From Richelia sinica FACHB-800 (GTDB lineage Bacteria; Cyanobacteriota; Cyanobacteriia; Cyanobacteriales; Nostocaceae): a DNA stretch of 53,017 bases. Both the position numbers and the translations under genes were made by a program. This document shows, piece by piece, positions 8,075 to 17,091 of this stretch. The first letter of the stretch is position 1. Every line of letters starts with the position of its first letter. The notes under the pieces were generated by a model. The model ran no database searches. It worked only from the letters and a program-made list of their open reading frames with translations, and was not told the DNA's origin. The DNA is taken from the NCBI RefSeq assembly GCF_014698825.1, contig NZ_JACJTT010000038.1, forward strand, positions 1 through 53,017, given 5' to 3'.

Positions 8075-9670
8075 ATGAGCAAAAAACTAATTTGGCTTAG
8101 TGGTTTGACTGTTTCTTTGATGACTGTGCCTGTTGTGGCTGCGGTTAAATTGGGAACTTCTTTAGGAAGTAATGGTATTGATGCACTGAAACTTCAGCAG
8201 GCTCCTTACAATTTGACTGGGCGAAAAATTGCTATTGGTCAGGTAGAAATTGGTCGCCCTGGTATGTTTGGTTGGGATAAGGCGGTATCGAAGAATTCGG
8301 CGCTTTCTCCTGTGGCGGTGTTTTTACGCAATAGTCCAGCAAAGTCAAATAGCGGTGTTGACACCCATGCTTATAATGTGGCTGCGGTGATGGTGAGTAA
8401 GGATAAAGCTTTGCCAGGGGTTGCTCCTGAGGCGCGACTATATTCTTCGGCGGTTGGTTCCACGAAAAATATGGGTCAACCGGAAGAGTGTTTATCAGCG
8501 CAACACATTGCTTTGCAAAATGGTGGTGATATTCGGGCAATTAACTTTAGTTTTGGTGAACCTTTGAGCCGCGATCCTCGCTCCGATGCTGTGTTAGATG
8601 GTAATGCTTTGCTGACATTATGTATTGACTGGTCAAGTCGGTTTCATGATGTCGTGTATGCGATCGCTGGCAATCAAGGTAGAGGTGGTATTCCCATTCC
8701 TACAGATAATTTTAACGGAGTTAACGTGGCTTTTTCATCCCGGCGAGATGGGATTTTTAGAAAAGTGGATGTTTCTAATCTGGCAGGAAGTAATCAAGGT
8801 GTGGAGGGGCGATTAGTTGGTAAAGAGTTTAATATTGGCGGTAGACGAGCCATTGGCATAGTTGCACCTGGTAGTAATATTCCTCTGCTTGCTCCTGATG
8901 GCAAGGTGAATAAAGGTACAGGTACTAGTTTTGCTACACCGCACTTGACTGCGACTGTGGCTCTGTTACAAGAATTTGCTGACAGACAGTTACACAGCAA
9001 ACAATCCCGTTGGACAACTGATGCTCGCAATCATCAAGTGATGAAAGCGGTACTACTCAACTCTGCCGATAAAATTAAAGATGGTGGTGATGGTTTGCGT
9101 TTAGGCATGACCAGAATTGTCATTGATAAACAAAACCGAGACTGGTTAAATTCTGATGCTTATCATGACCCAAAAATTCCTTTAGATGCACAAATGGGCA
9201 GTGGACATTTAAATGCTTTCCGTGCCTATACACAATTTAGTGCTGGACAATGGCGACCTGCTGAAGCTGTGTCAGCTATTGGATGGGATTATGGCACAGT
9301 CAATGCTGGTGAATCTGTGGAATATGCTCTAGCCCATCCCTTAAAACAGAATAGCTTTGTAGCTCTCACTTTATCTTGGGACAGATTGGTGGAGTTAGAA
9401 GATAAGAATAAGAATCAACAATATGATGTGGGCGAAAATTTTCGCGATCGCGGTGTCAACAATCTTGATTTATATTTAGTCCCAGCTAATACCCAGTCGA
9501 GTGATTCTGGTCAACTTTGCTCATCTATCAGCGACATCGATAATATAGAACATATTTTTTGTCCTGTTCCCAAAACAGGAAATTACAAAATCCGTGTTCA
9601 GTTTCGTCAACAGGTCAATACACCTACTCAACCTTATGCTTTGGCTTGGTGGACTGTACCTGAAAATTGA
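8075..9670 (+). CDS. S8 (subtilisin-like) serine peptidase homologue with Glu in place of catalytic Asp
   Basis: The 531-residue protein has an N-terminal signal peptide (cleavage around residues 20-23) and a subtilase domain over about residues 50-310. His98 (DTHAYNVAAVM), the oxyanion Asn200 (AIAGNQG) and the nucleophile Ser285 (GTGTSFATPH) are recognisable. The position of the usual Asp (V-I-D-S-G) reads Q-V-E58-I-G. After the catalytic domain comes a beta-rich tail (residues 370-531, with LDLYLVPANTQSSDSGQL), like the P/PPC-type tails of secreted subtilases. Glu instead of Asp may lower or abolish activity, or it may mark a distinct subfamily. The gene stands alone and diverges from rpe. 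Secretion to the periplasm or outside is likely. Confidence 0.85.
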   Translation: MSKKLIWLSGLTVSLMTVPVVAAVKLGTSLGSNGIDALKLQQAPYNLTGRKIAIGQVEIGRPGMFGWDKAVSKNSALSPVAVFLRNSPAKSNSGVDTHAYNVAAVMVSKDKALPGVAPEARLYSSAVGSTKNMGQPEECLSAQHIALQNGGDIRAINFSFGEPLSRDPRSDAVLDGNALLTLCIDWSSRFHDVVYAIAGNQGRGGIPIPTDNFNGVNVAFSSRRDGIFRKVDVSNLAGSNQGVEGRLVGKEFNIGGRRAIGIVAPGSNIPLLAPDGKVNKGTGTSFATPHLTATVALLQEFADRQLHSKQSRWTTDARNHQVMKAVLLNSADKIKDGGDGLRLGMTRIVIDKQNRDWLNSDAYHDPKIPLDAQMGSGHLNAFRAYTQFSAGQWRPAEAVSAIGWDYGTVNAGESVEYALAHPLKQNSFVALTLSWDRLVELEDKNKNQQYDVGENFRDRGVNNLDLYLVPANTQSSDSGQLCSSISDIDNIEHIFCPVPKTGNYKIRVQFRQQVNTPTQPYALAWWTVPEN

Positions 9671-9889
9671 TACCTGTTGGCCAGGACAACAGACGCAAGA
9701 GGAACTGTTTCTAGAGAATATATTTTCTGGAAATTGCCCAAACCAACATCCAAAATAGCCTCCTCCCTGTTACCAAAACTGTAACCGTCGCAGATTCTGT
9801 GTTTTTAAATGAGATATTGAACACTTAACACATCATTACAGTCTAACTTGATGGTATTAGACAAAATCTTGAGCAAGTGAGGCAAAAGC

Positions 9890-10102
9890 ATGTATCGACA
9901 AAAGTTAAGTGCTGTGCGAGAGAGTTTTTTACAACGACGTTATGGGGTGAGCTTGGGTAGACGCTATGTTTTAGCGGCTGCCAGCGTTGTGTTGTTGGGT
10001 GTCATGGGCTATTCTCCACTGGATAACAATACAAATATGGTTGGTAAGTCAAATTTACCTAGTTCAGAGTTAGGATTTCCCAAGGAAAATAGCCAATTTT
10101 AA
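9890..10102 (+). CDS. small single-pass membrane protein, unknown
   Basis: The 70-residue product begins with a basic stretch (MYRQKLSAVRESFLQRRYG). It has one hydrophobic segment at about residues 27-42 (YVLAAASVVLLGVMGY) and a polar tail. GAGG lies 7 bases before the ATG. The layout fits a signal anchor or a cleaved secretion signal. I do not recognise a family. It follows the S8 peptidase-like gene by 219 bases on the same strand but need not belong with it. Confidence 0.6.
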   Translation: MYRQKLSAVRESFLQRRYGVSLGRRYVLAAASVVLLGVMGYSPLDNNTNMVGKSNLPSSELGFPKENSQF

Positions 10103-10202
10103 ATGAACTTTGATGATGATTGATAGTTGTCAGGGCCAAGACTGGTCAAAGATTGGATTGAGATTGAGGATAGTTGTCAAGACAGGGTGAAAAGCGATCG
10201 CT

Positions 10203-11378
10203 TTAAGGTAAGGTAGCTTCAGACACGCTTAAAGGATTGTTTGTTTCTACGGTTGTAGATGATTCGGCTGTCATGGGTGCAGCTATCTCTCCTGGTGTAG
10301 TCTCCTCAGTATCACTACTCTGGGAAATAGGACGAACGGCGTTAATGATGGTCTTAATCACAACTGCACAGGGAACCGCTACAATCACTCCCAACAATCC
10401 ACCAATTCGGGCACCAGTTAGCACAGATATTAAAATCCATACAGGATTTAACCCTGTAAAACTGCCTAAAATGCGGGGGGCAATTAAGTTTTCCAAAATT
10501 TGCTGGACGATTACAGCTGCTAATAAAACTCTGGCTCCCATCCAAAAATCTTGTAATGATACCAATAGGGTTGTTAAAGCAATACCCACAGAACCGCCAA
10601 AAGGAATCAGGGCCATAATTCCAATAGTTAACCCAAACAACAGCCCAAATGGCACTTTCAACCACAGAAAGGTGGGAATCAAGGCAGATGCCATGCAGGT
10701 AGATAAAATGAGTTGGGTAATGAAGAAATTTTGAAAGCTCAGACGGACTGTTCGGGAAAAAGGATCGCGAAATCGGGTTGGCAGCCATTCCACTAGGCTT
10801 TGCCACAGTTCATCCCCATGCTGCAACAAATAGAAGGTCAAAACCATGGTCAGCAGGAAATCTAATAGACTAGTAAAGGTAACTACCGCTAGGTTCAAAA
10901 CCTGTCCAGCAATTGCCTGTAATTGACCCTTGACGCGATCGTTAATTTGGACTACCAAGGCATCCAAATTAATTGGTAAGCCCAGATTTTCTGCTTTCTC
11001 GTTTAACATCATTAATTGGGAGCGTCCAGAGTCAATCAACTCCGGTAGACGTGCCACCAATTGTTGTGCTTGTGTGAGGGCTAAAGGAAAGAGTGTCACC
11101 CCCAGTGCCAATAAAATGGACAAAGCCATTAAAAAGACTAAAATAGCTACTTGTTCCCGTCTGGCTCCATGGCGTTCCATCCAGCCAATGGGGTAGTTGA
11201 GCAGAAATGCTAGCACTGAGGCTCCGACTAAAATCACAATCAAAGAATGGAAATAATCGAAAATTGCCGAGATTGCCCAACCGTTGAGAACTAATATCGG
11301 AGCAACTAGCGCGATCGCCCCGATCTGCGCTATTGGTGTCAGGTTCTGCCACCAGTCTAGTAGCTTGCGTGTCTGCAT
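10203..11378 (-). CDS. AI-2E family transporter (PerM/YdiK-like permease)
   Basis: The 391-residue integral membrane protein has about eight hydrophobic segments in the AI-2E transporter arrangement: two at the N-terminus (LTPIAQIGAIALVAPILVL and the IVILVGASVLAFLLNYPI stretch), a third at about 78-100, a central soluble stretch, and a C-terminal block. The family signature is seen in GLTIGIMALIPFGGSVGI and in the block with ENLIAPRILGSFTGLNPVWIL and GGLLGVIVAVPCAVV. Known members include AI-2 exporters and Na+/H+ antiporters, so the substrate cannot be assigned. A Ser/Thr/Glu-rich tail (last 35 residues) is probably disordered. It diverges from the small membrane protein gene at 11486; its stop lies within a HIP1 palindrome. 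Confidence 0.9.
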   Translation of the reverse strand: MQTRKLLDWWQNLTPIAQIGAIALVAPILVLNGWAISAIFDYFHSLIVILVGASVLAFLLNYPIGWMERHGARREQVAILVFLMALSILLALGVTLFPLALTQAQQLVARLPELIDSGRSQLMMLNEKAENLGLPINLDALVVQINDRVKGQLQAIAGQVLNLAVVTFTSLLDFLLTMVLTFYLLQHGDELWQSLVEWLPTRFRDPFSRTVRLSFQNFFITQLILSTCMASALIPTFLWLKVPFGLLFGLTIGIMALIPFGGSVGIALTTLLVSLQDFWMGARVLLAAVIVQQILENLIAPRILGSFTGLNPVWILISVLTGARIGGLLGVIVAVPCAVVIKTIINAVRPISQSSDTEETTPGEIAAPMTAESSTTVETNNPLSVSEATLP

Positions 11379-11485
11379 TTTAGCTGATTGTGGGATAGAA
11401 CTAAATGGAATTTTTCTTCACATACTATTATCTCTAACTACAGGACTGTCATTCATCCTTCTCGTTTCTGATCAGAGTCAAGACC

Positions 11486-11872
11486 ATGGATAATCTACCC
11501 CCTTTTGACCAATTTCCTAACCATGAAGATATTTCCGGCTCTAGAGCGCAGCTAATTTTATATCTCATTCCCGTCCTGGGTTTTTTCCCCTCTTTATGGA
11601 CTCTCTATCGTCGTCAAGGTAATCGGTCACAAATGATCGTGAGTCGATTATCAATCACTTTGGCTTTAACTTGGATGTTAGGATATAGTTTATTAGCTAC
11701 TGGAGCAGCAACTTCAGAATTTTTAGCATTACGGCTGTTAATTTTAAATAGCCTTTTCACATCGGGTTATTTTTTAGTTAATATTTGGTTAATATTTCGC
11801 ATCATTCAAGGTAAATCACATCGGTTGCCTGGTTTTAGCAACTTGGCTGAGAGATGGTTACGTCAGCAGTGA
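11486..11872 (+). CDS. conserved cyanobacterial membrane protein, unknown
   Basis: A 128-residue protein with three or so transmembrane segments (about residues 22-40, 55-73 and 82-107), separated by a basic loop (YRRQGNRSQMIVSRLS). It ends in a basic amphipathic tail. No known domain can be named with confidence, though the layout recalls small DUF4870-like membrane proteins. It is divergent from the AI-2E permease with a 107-base shared promoter region and lies 290 bases upstream of the LCP gene. Confidence 0.65.
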   Translation: MDNLPPFDQFPNHEDISGSRAQLILYLIPVLGFFPSLWTLYRRQGNRSQMIVSRLSITLALTWMLGYSLLATGAATSEFLALRLLILNSLFTSGYFLVNIWLIFRIIQGKSHRLPGFSNLAERWLRQQ

Positions 11873-12165
11873 TTAAAGTATTTTTGTCGGCTCTGAGGTC
11901 AGGAGTATTTTTACTGCCACACAAAGACTTTACATTTCATCGTCCACCGGATATGGTCAAATCTGGATTATTACTGCCATACTTCAATAAACATATCGCG
12001 GTAGGGTAATCACAAAGGAGAAAGACAATAAATCAGTATTTATTTTTCCTGGGGTCTATAGTTAGCAATGTTAATTAAGAGTTCGCTATCATAGTCTGAT
12101 TTGTCTACTTATATTGAGTTATTCGGCCAACTTAAGCTATTTGAACAGTAAGTGTGAGGAAGTCT

Positions 12166-13584
12166 GTGACCGGTCAAAGAACATCAGCAGAAGGAAATCC
12201 ATCAGCAAAGTCCCAGTACCGAGGTAGAGTGCCGCGCAAGTCAAAATCAGGACGCTTGCTATGGTTTGGGGTTGGTATGGGTGGGATTGCTTTAGTATCA
12301 GGAATGGCAGGGGCATTGCTAGCAGTATCCTGGGACAGCAAACCTTTACAACAGGCAGAACTTAGTCCCCAGGAGGCACAGGTATTTGACGCTGAAAGTA
12401 TTGCTGGGAGTGGACTGCAATTTTCTCAATTAAACCGTCCTGTCAATATTTTATTGATGGGTATGAGTGTTTTGCCTCCTGATGTCAAACAACCACCAGA
12501 TCACACTAAAAACTTAGGTTATTTACCACAGCTGAATTCTTTTGACGGACTTTCCGATGTCATGCTGTTGCTTAAGTTTGACCCTGATCAGAAGAAAATT
12601 ACTATGCTCTCTATTCCTAGAGATACCCGTGCGGAGATTGAAGGGTATGGAATGAGAAAAATTAATGCTGCAAATGTGGAAGGTGGGCCAGCTTTAACAG
12701 CAAAAACTGTCAGTAATCTCCTCAATGGAGTGGGAATTGACCGCTATATTCGCATTAACGTGTTAGGAGTCGCTAAACTGATAGATGCCTTGGGTGGGGT
12801 GAATGTTTATGTGCCTAAGGATATGAAATATCGAGATGACTCTCAACATTTATATATTAATTTAAAAGCTGGCAAGCAACATCTGAACGGAGACCAAGCG
12901 TTACAATTACTACGTTATCGTCATGATGAATTAGGCGATATTGGACGTATTCAGCGACAGCAAATGGTCATTAGAGCATTGATTGATCAAACTATCAACC
13001 CTACTACTGTTACTCAACTACCGCAAATTCTGGAGACAGTTAAGGAGCATATAGACACTAATTTAAGTATTGAGGAACTCGTTGCTCTATTAGGTTTTGG
13101 AGTACGTACTAATCGCTCGAATATGCAAATGTTGATGCTTCCTGGTCGCTTTAGTGAAACCGGAGAGTTTGATGCTAGCTATTGGTTACCAAATAAAGAT
13201 GGCATTGCTAAATTAATGAGCCAACATTTTGGCTTAGAATCAACTTCTCAAGAGTTACAGGTTAATGACCCTAGCAATGTCCGGATAGCTATTCAAGATA
13301 GTACAGGCAGCGATCGCTCTCAAATCCGTCCGTTAATTCGCTATTTGGAAGCCGCAGGATACCGCAATATCTTTATTTCCAAGCCTTGGGGTGAGCCTTT
13401 AGAAGTGACTCATATTGTCGCTCAACAAGGAGATGGAGATAGTGCAGAATTGATTCGTAGCACTTTAGGTTTTGGAGAAGTGCGTGTAGAAAGCACTGGG
13501 AATATTGCTTCTGATATTAGTATTCAGCTAGGTAGAGATTGGTGGCAACATAAGAGCCTACTGGAAGGTAATGTCAATCGATAA
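12166..13584 (+). CDS. LytR-CpsA-Psr (LCP) family protein
   Basis: LCP proteins transfer lipid-linked glycopolymers to peptidoglycan. The protein has a basic cytoplasmic N-terminus and one transmembrane helix at about residues 27-53. Its LCP domain covers about residues 85-270, with PVNILLMGM, LSDVMLLLKF, LSIPRDTRAEIEGYG, KINAANVEGG, LGGVNVYVP, LKAGKQHLNGDQALQLLRYRH and GRIQRQQ; the Arg and Asp residues that bind pyrophosphate and Mg are present. A LytR C-terminal domain follows (NVRIAIQDSTGSDRSQIRPL to the end). The frame opens at a GTG at 12154. A GTG at 12166 is preferred because GAGGAAG lies 3 bases before it, giving 472 residues. It is closed by a strong hairpin. Confidence 0.9.
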   Translation: MTGQRTSAEGNPSAKSQYRGRVPRKSKSGRLLWFGVGMGGIALVSGMAGALLAVSWDSKPLQQAELSPQEAQVFDAESIAGSGLQFSQLNRPVNILLMGMSVLPPDVKQPPDHTKNLGYLPQLNSFDGLSDVMLLLKFDPDQKKITMLSIPRDTRAEIEGYGMRKINAANVEGGPALTAKTVSNLLNGVGIDRYIRINVLGVAKLIDALGGVNVYVPKDMKYRDDSQHLYINLKAGKQHLNGDQALQLLRYRHDELGDIGRIQRQQMVIRALIDQTINPTTVTQLPQILETVKEHIDTNLSIEELVALLGFGVRTNRSNMQMLMLPGRFSETGEFDASYWLPNKDGIAKLMSQHFGLESTSQELQVNDPSNVRIAIQDSTGSDRSQIRPLIRYLEAAGYRNIFISKPWGEPLEVTHIVAQQGDGDSAELIRSTLGFGEVRVESTGNIASDISIQLGRDWWQHKSLLEGNVNR

Positions 13585-13601
13585 TTGACCATTACACATA
13601 A

Positions 13602-13629
13602 AAAGGCGTGAGACTAAACCCACGCCTTT
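13602..13629. terminator. bidirectional hairpin terminator
   Basis: A perfect 9-bp stem AAAGGCGTG / CACGCCTTT with a 10-base loop, flanked by A-rich and T-rich sequence, lies between the convergent LCP gene and the 50-residue gene. It fits termination of both. Confidence 0.85.
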
Positions 13630-13678
13630 ATTATTACTACTTCACTTCTCCAGTTGTGAAGTATTACTGAATTATCAT

Positions 13679-13831
13679 CTACCACGATATCGCTCGACTT
13701 TTCTTATAGGGAACGCCTGTAAAGGGTTGGACACCAATCACAGGATAGGCATCATCGCTAGGAGCGAAAATCCGCATAGCAGCTTCAGAAATATACTGAG
13801 TTATACTAGCAATTATCTTGGAAACAGTCAT
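13679..13831 (-). CDS. small conserved cyanobacterial protein, unknown
   Basis: The 50-residue product reads MTVSKIIASITQYISEAAMRIF followed by APSDDAYPVIGVQPFTGVPYKK and a short tail. The frame is open up to 13867, but ATG at 13831 has AAGGAG 8 bases upstream and is the better start. It has one amphipathic helix followed by a Pro/Tyr-rich segment with a PVIGVQPF motif. I recall similar short proteins in filamentous cyanobacteria, without a known function. It is monocistronic and convergent to the LCP gene. Confidence 0.65.
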   Translation of the reverse strand: MTVSKIIASITQYISEAAMRIFAPSDDAYPVIGVQPFTGVPYKKSRAISW

Positions 13832-14063
13832 ATCTTTGACTCCTTTTTGATTGGCTTTTACTGCCATGTCTATAATGTAATACTCATCTGATGCGATCGC
13901 TCATTTTTTCAATATATTGAGAAGTTACGAAATTTTTTGACACCTATGTTTGCAATACTTTAATGGCTGGAGAGTAAGCCAAATCAATTGTAGACAAAAC
14001 TTAATTTATGAGATGTGTTGGCAGGAAGAAAAAGTAGACTTATGGGATAAATATTTGTTGTTT

Positions 14064-14096
14064 CGCGCAAAGTCGCAAAGGCGCAAAGGAGCAAGG
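14064..14096 (+). repeat. short GCGCAAAG-type tandem repeat
   Basis: Three imperfect 8-9-base units (gcgcaaag, tcgcaaag, gcgcaaag), then gagcaagg, lie in the region between the 50-residue gene and the response regulator. Strings of this type are scattered between genes in many Nostoc-like genomes. No function is evident. Confidence 0.6.
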
Positions 14097-14145
14097 AAGA
14101 AGTCAAGAATTTGGACTTTTGCGGGCAGTTTGATGACATTCCGCA

Positions 14146-14817
14146 TTAAACTAAACCAGAACGTAAAGCTACTACCACCGCTTGTACTCTGTCATCTACT
14201 GCCAATTTATTCATAATTCCCCGCACATGGGTTTTTACCGTGTTAGGACTCAGATAAAGTCTAGCAGCAATTTCTGGATTACTTAAACCTTCCACCATCA
14301 GTTTTAAAACTTCTAATTCACGATTTGAGAGGTTAGCACTGTTGTTGCTATGGCTAGGTGGTTTGAGATTATCCACCACACGACGAGCAATTTGCGGGTC
14401 GAGGTAAGTGGCACCATCAACAGCCGCAGCGATCGCATTTAATAACCGTTCAATACTCGCACCTTTGATACAATAGGCATCTGCACCACTAGATAAAGCG
14501 GCGATAATTTCCGTCTCTGTTTGGTGAGATGTCAGCATGACTACCCGAATATCTGGCATTGCTGTTTTAATTTGTTGTGTAGCAGCAATACCATCTAGTC
14601 GCGGTAAGCCAATATCCATCACCACCAATTGGGGTTTTAACTCCAGTGCTAATTGCACACCTAAATATCCATCTTCTGCTTGTCCGACAATCTCTAATTG
14701 GGGATGTGCCATTAATGATTGTTCTAGACCCAATTGCATCATCGGATCATCTTCGACAATTAACACACGCAATCGGGAAGCATCAGGGGAAAGATGGAGA
14801 GGGGAGCTAGGAAACAT
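14146..14817 (-). CDS. NarL/FixJ-type response regulator
   Basis: The 223-residue protein has a receiver domain (about residues 16-135) with acidic pocket ED (22-24), phospho-acceptor Asp68 in VVMDIGLPRLDG, Ser/Thr in MLTSH and Lys in YCIKG. After a short Ser/Asn linker it has a LuxR-type helix-turn-helix (about 160-223: LSNRELEVLKLMVEGLSNPEIAARL, then SPNTVKTHVRGIMNKL). It is thus a two-component DNA-binding regulator; target genes and partner kinase are unknown. Its ATG overlaps the era stop codon in TAATG, so it is probably translationally coupled to era. No histidine kinase is adjacent. The nearest orphan kinases in the window are 20 kb away, so no link can be claimed. Confidence 0.93.
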   Translation of the reverse strand: MFPSSPLHLSPDASRLRVLIVEDDPMMQLGLEQSLMAHPQLEIVGQAEDGYLGVQLALELKPQLVVMDIGLPRLDGIAATQQIKTAMPDIRVVMLTSHQTETEIIAALSSGADAYCIKGASIERLLNAIAAAVDGATYLDPQIARRVVDNLKPPSHSNNSANLSNRELEVLKLMVEGLSNPEIAARLYLSPNTVKTHVRGIMNKLAVDDRVQAVVVALRSGLV

Positions 14818-15800
14818 TATTCTTCAATACGATAGCCTAGTTCTGCCAAGTGCAGCCGTGAATGTCGCCATTTGGGTTGAACTTTGACAAATAGTTCTAG
14901 ATAGACTTTACCGGAAATCAATTTTTGAATTTGTTCACGAGCAGCACTACCCACAGATTTGAGCATAGATCCACCTTTACCAATTAAGATGCCTTTTTGG
15001 GAATCTCGCTCAACGTGAATGGTAGCCATGACACGGGTAATTGTTGGGGTTTCTTCCACTTTATCAATAGCGATCGCTACTGAGTGGGGTACTTCTTCCC
15101 TAGTCAACAACAAAATCTGCTCCCGAATCAATTCACCCATGATGAACCGTTCCGGTTGGTCTGTGACCAAATCAGCGGGATAATATAGGGGGCCAGTTTC
15201 TAAGTTATTAATTAATAAATCTTGCAGTTGCAACAGCCCTGTACCATCCTTGGCAGAAAACTTGACGGATGGCCATTGGTGAGCATTTGCCAAATCCAGA
15301 TAACTCTCATCTATCCGTTGAGAATCTGCTGTTTGTTGGTCGATTTTGTTAATACCGACAATGACTGGTGTGTGGCTACGAGTGAGTAAATCGGCAATAT
15401 AGCGATCGCCCGTGCCACAAGGTACGGTACCATCAACTACAAATAACACTACATCTACCGACTCAATCGCAATTTTGGCATTTTCTACCAACACTTCTCC
15501 CAATTGATGATGGGGTTTATGAATTCCCGGTGTATCTACAAAAATTAGCTGGGCCGCATCTGTAGTCAGAATCCCACGTAGGCGATTACGAGTAGTTTGG
15601 GCTACTGGTGAAGTAATAGCAATTTTCTGCCCCACCAATTGATTCATCAAAGTAGATTTACCAACATTAGGGCGACCAATCAGACCAATAAAACCTGATT
15701 TAAACCCAGGAGGAGCTTGAGGAATAGTCACTTCTCCGGCAAAAGATAATGTATAGTTATCAATACTAGGCAATTTTGGTTCTACCTTCATATCATTCAA
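14817..15800 (-). CDS. era: GTPase Era
   Basis: Era is a GTPase for 30S subunit maturation that binds the 3' end of 16S rRNA. The GTPase motifs are complete: G1 GRPNVGKST (42-50), G2 around TTRNRLRG, G3 DTPG followed by IHKP, G4 NKID and G5 SAK. The C-terminal KH domain has the GKGG loop (ILIGKGGSMLKSVG) and the ending VKVQPKWRHSRLHLAELGY. The length of 327 is slightly above the usual 300 because of a 30-residue N-terminal extension, as in other cyanobacteria; ATG codons at residues 1 and 4 are both possible. It overlaps the downstream response regulator gene by one base. Confidence 0.97.
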   Translation of the reverse strand: MNDMKVEPKLPSIDNYTLSFAGEVTIPQAPPGFKSGFIGLIGRPNVGKSTLMNQLVGQKIAITSPVAQTTRNRLRGILTTDAAQLIFVDTPGIHKPHHQLGEVLVENAKIAIESVDVVLFVVDGTVPCGTGDRYIADLLTRSHTPVIVGINKIDQQTADSQRIDESYLDLANAHQWPSVKFSAKDGTGLLQLQDLLINNLETGPLYYPADLVTDQPERFIMGELIREQILLLTREEVPHSVAIAIDKVEETPTITRVMATIHVERDSQKGILIGKGGSMLKSVGSAAREQIQKLISGKVYLELFVKVQPKWRHSRLHLAELGYRIEE

Positions 15801-16419
15801 CTAAGATAAAATTTTTTTCAGTTCAAAAACAGACATTAAATACCCCTAGCATTCCCAGGGTTAAACTGTGTTTAAGGTTTAACAAAAAATTTATTCCTCA
15901 CATTACCTACTATACCAACAGCTAATTCCCTTAATAAATTCGGTTAGGTATCTTGCGTTTTCTCGCCTAAAATTTAGTATAACTTTTTTAATTCCCAATT
16001 TATTAGAGTATATCTACTGTTGACATTCATCTAAATTTATATTTAATTTTCCGCAATAAAAAAGCATAATTACTGAAGTAACTGCATCAGAATGAATCAG
16101 AATTTTTACTGATAGATTCTGCCCATATGAAATTTTAGGTTTGGGATAGGGAAATATGGACTGGTTAAAATTGGCACTTTCCCATCTGGATATTTTATTG
16201 TCAATAATCAATAAAATATCAGCAATAAAATTGTGTAATTGAATGAATCACCAAGATTTATGATTCGCTCATTAGACATCTGGTAAAAATAAATATGCGT
16301 TTCCCATCACCCTTGTAGAAACTTTACATGCCAAGTTTCTAGAGTCTTTACTAATAGATATCTATAAAATGATAAATTTTGATGTAAATTGATGTTACTA
16401 GATCATAAATTCGCCAACA
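15801..16419. other. A/T-rich intergenic region, no gene seen
   Basis: This 619-base region lies between the divergent era and HD-hydrolase genes. A 65-codon minus-strand open frame at 16014-16211 has neither a ribosome-binding site nor protein-like composition. The region should hold the promoters of both flanking genes. Confidence 0.4.
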
Positions 16420-17091
16420 ATGATAGATATTTTGTTATCGTCTTGGCAAACAACTCTTCAAAATTTTCAGGTTGACCCTGGTGCTGCAAATAGAGTATTT
16501 TGGAATTTAGTTGAGATTTATTCTGAGTCCAGTCGTCACTATCACAACATCCAACATATTTCTCAAGTCCTCAGCACAATTGATATTTTAAAAAGTTATA
16601 CCCAAGACTTACCAGCTATTCAATTAGCAGCTTGGTTTCATGATTCTGTATATCATACTCAGCTAAAAGATAATGAAGAGAAAAGTGCTAGATATGCCCA
16701 GGATGTCCTATCAGATTTAGGTGTTCCTTCAGATTTAGGTGTTCCTGCTGTTCATATTATCAAAATTACCAATTTAATTCTCAATACTAAATATCACCAA
16801 GGAGAAGATATAGATAGTCAAATATTACTTGATGCAGATTTAGCAATATTAGGGACTAATTCCACCACATATCAAGAGTATGCCCACGCCATTCGTGAAG
16901 AATACGCTTGGGTTGGGGAGACGGAATATATTACAGGGAGAAAACTGGTATTAGAAGGATTTTTACAGCGTCCCTTTATTTACTATACATCTGTGATGAG
17001 GGAATCTGCTGAAGAGTTAGCTAGGTTGAACATTCAAAGAGAAATTTGTGCACTGTGCTTAACTTCTGGTGCCAACACCAACCGAAACTAG
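16420..17091 (+). CDS. HD-like predicted metal-dependent phosphohydrolase
   Basis: The protein resembles the COG4339-type predicted HD-superfamily hydrolases: SRHYHNIQHISQVL near residue 37, AAWFHDSVYH at about 74, the downstream acidic ILLDADLAILG at about 139, and EYAWVGETEYITGRKLVLEGFLQRPFIYYT near the end. The His and His-Asp residues of the metal site (YHN..H, WFHD, DADL) are present, but the substrate is unknown. An exact 18-base tandem duplication adds SDLGVP twice at about residues 98-109. The C-terminal 15 or so residues (CALCLTSGANTNRN) look like an out-of-place extension overlapping a small open frame. No strong ribosome-binding site is visible. Confidence 0.82.
   Translation: MIDILLSSWQTTLQNFQVDPGAANRVFWNLVEIYSESSRHYHNIQHISQVLSTIDILKSYTQDLPAIQLAAWFHDSVYHTQLKDNEEKSARYAQDVLSDLGVPSDLGVPAVHIIKITNLILNTKYHQGEDIDSQILLDADLAILGTNSTTYQEYAHAIREEYAWVGETEYITGRKLVLEGFLQRPFIYYTSVMRESAEELARLNIQREICALCLTSGANTNRN
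16711..16746 (+). repeat. exact 18-bp tandem duplication in coding sequence
   Basis: tcagatttaggtgttcct occurs twice in a row, in frame, duplicating six residues (SDLGVP) in the HD hydrolase. It is probably a recent slippage event in a surface loop. Confidence 0.9.

Noticed and set aside
10237-10734. 165-codon plus-strand frame
   Set aside because: It runs antisense to the AI-2E permease gene, whose family motifs are clear.
16014-16211. 65-codon minus-strand frame
   Set aside because: No ribosome-binding site and no protein-like composition in an A/T-rich region.
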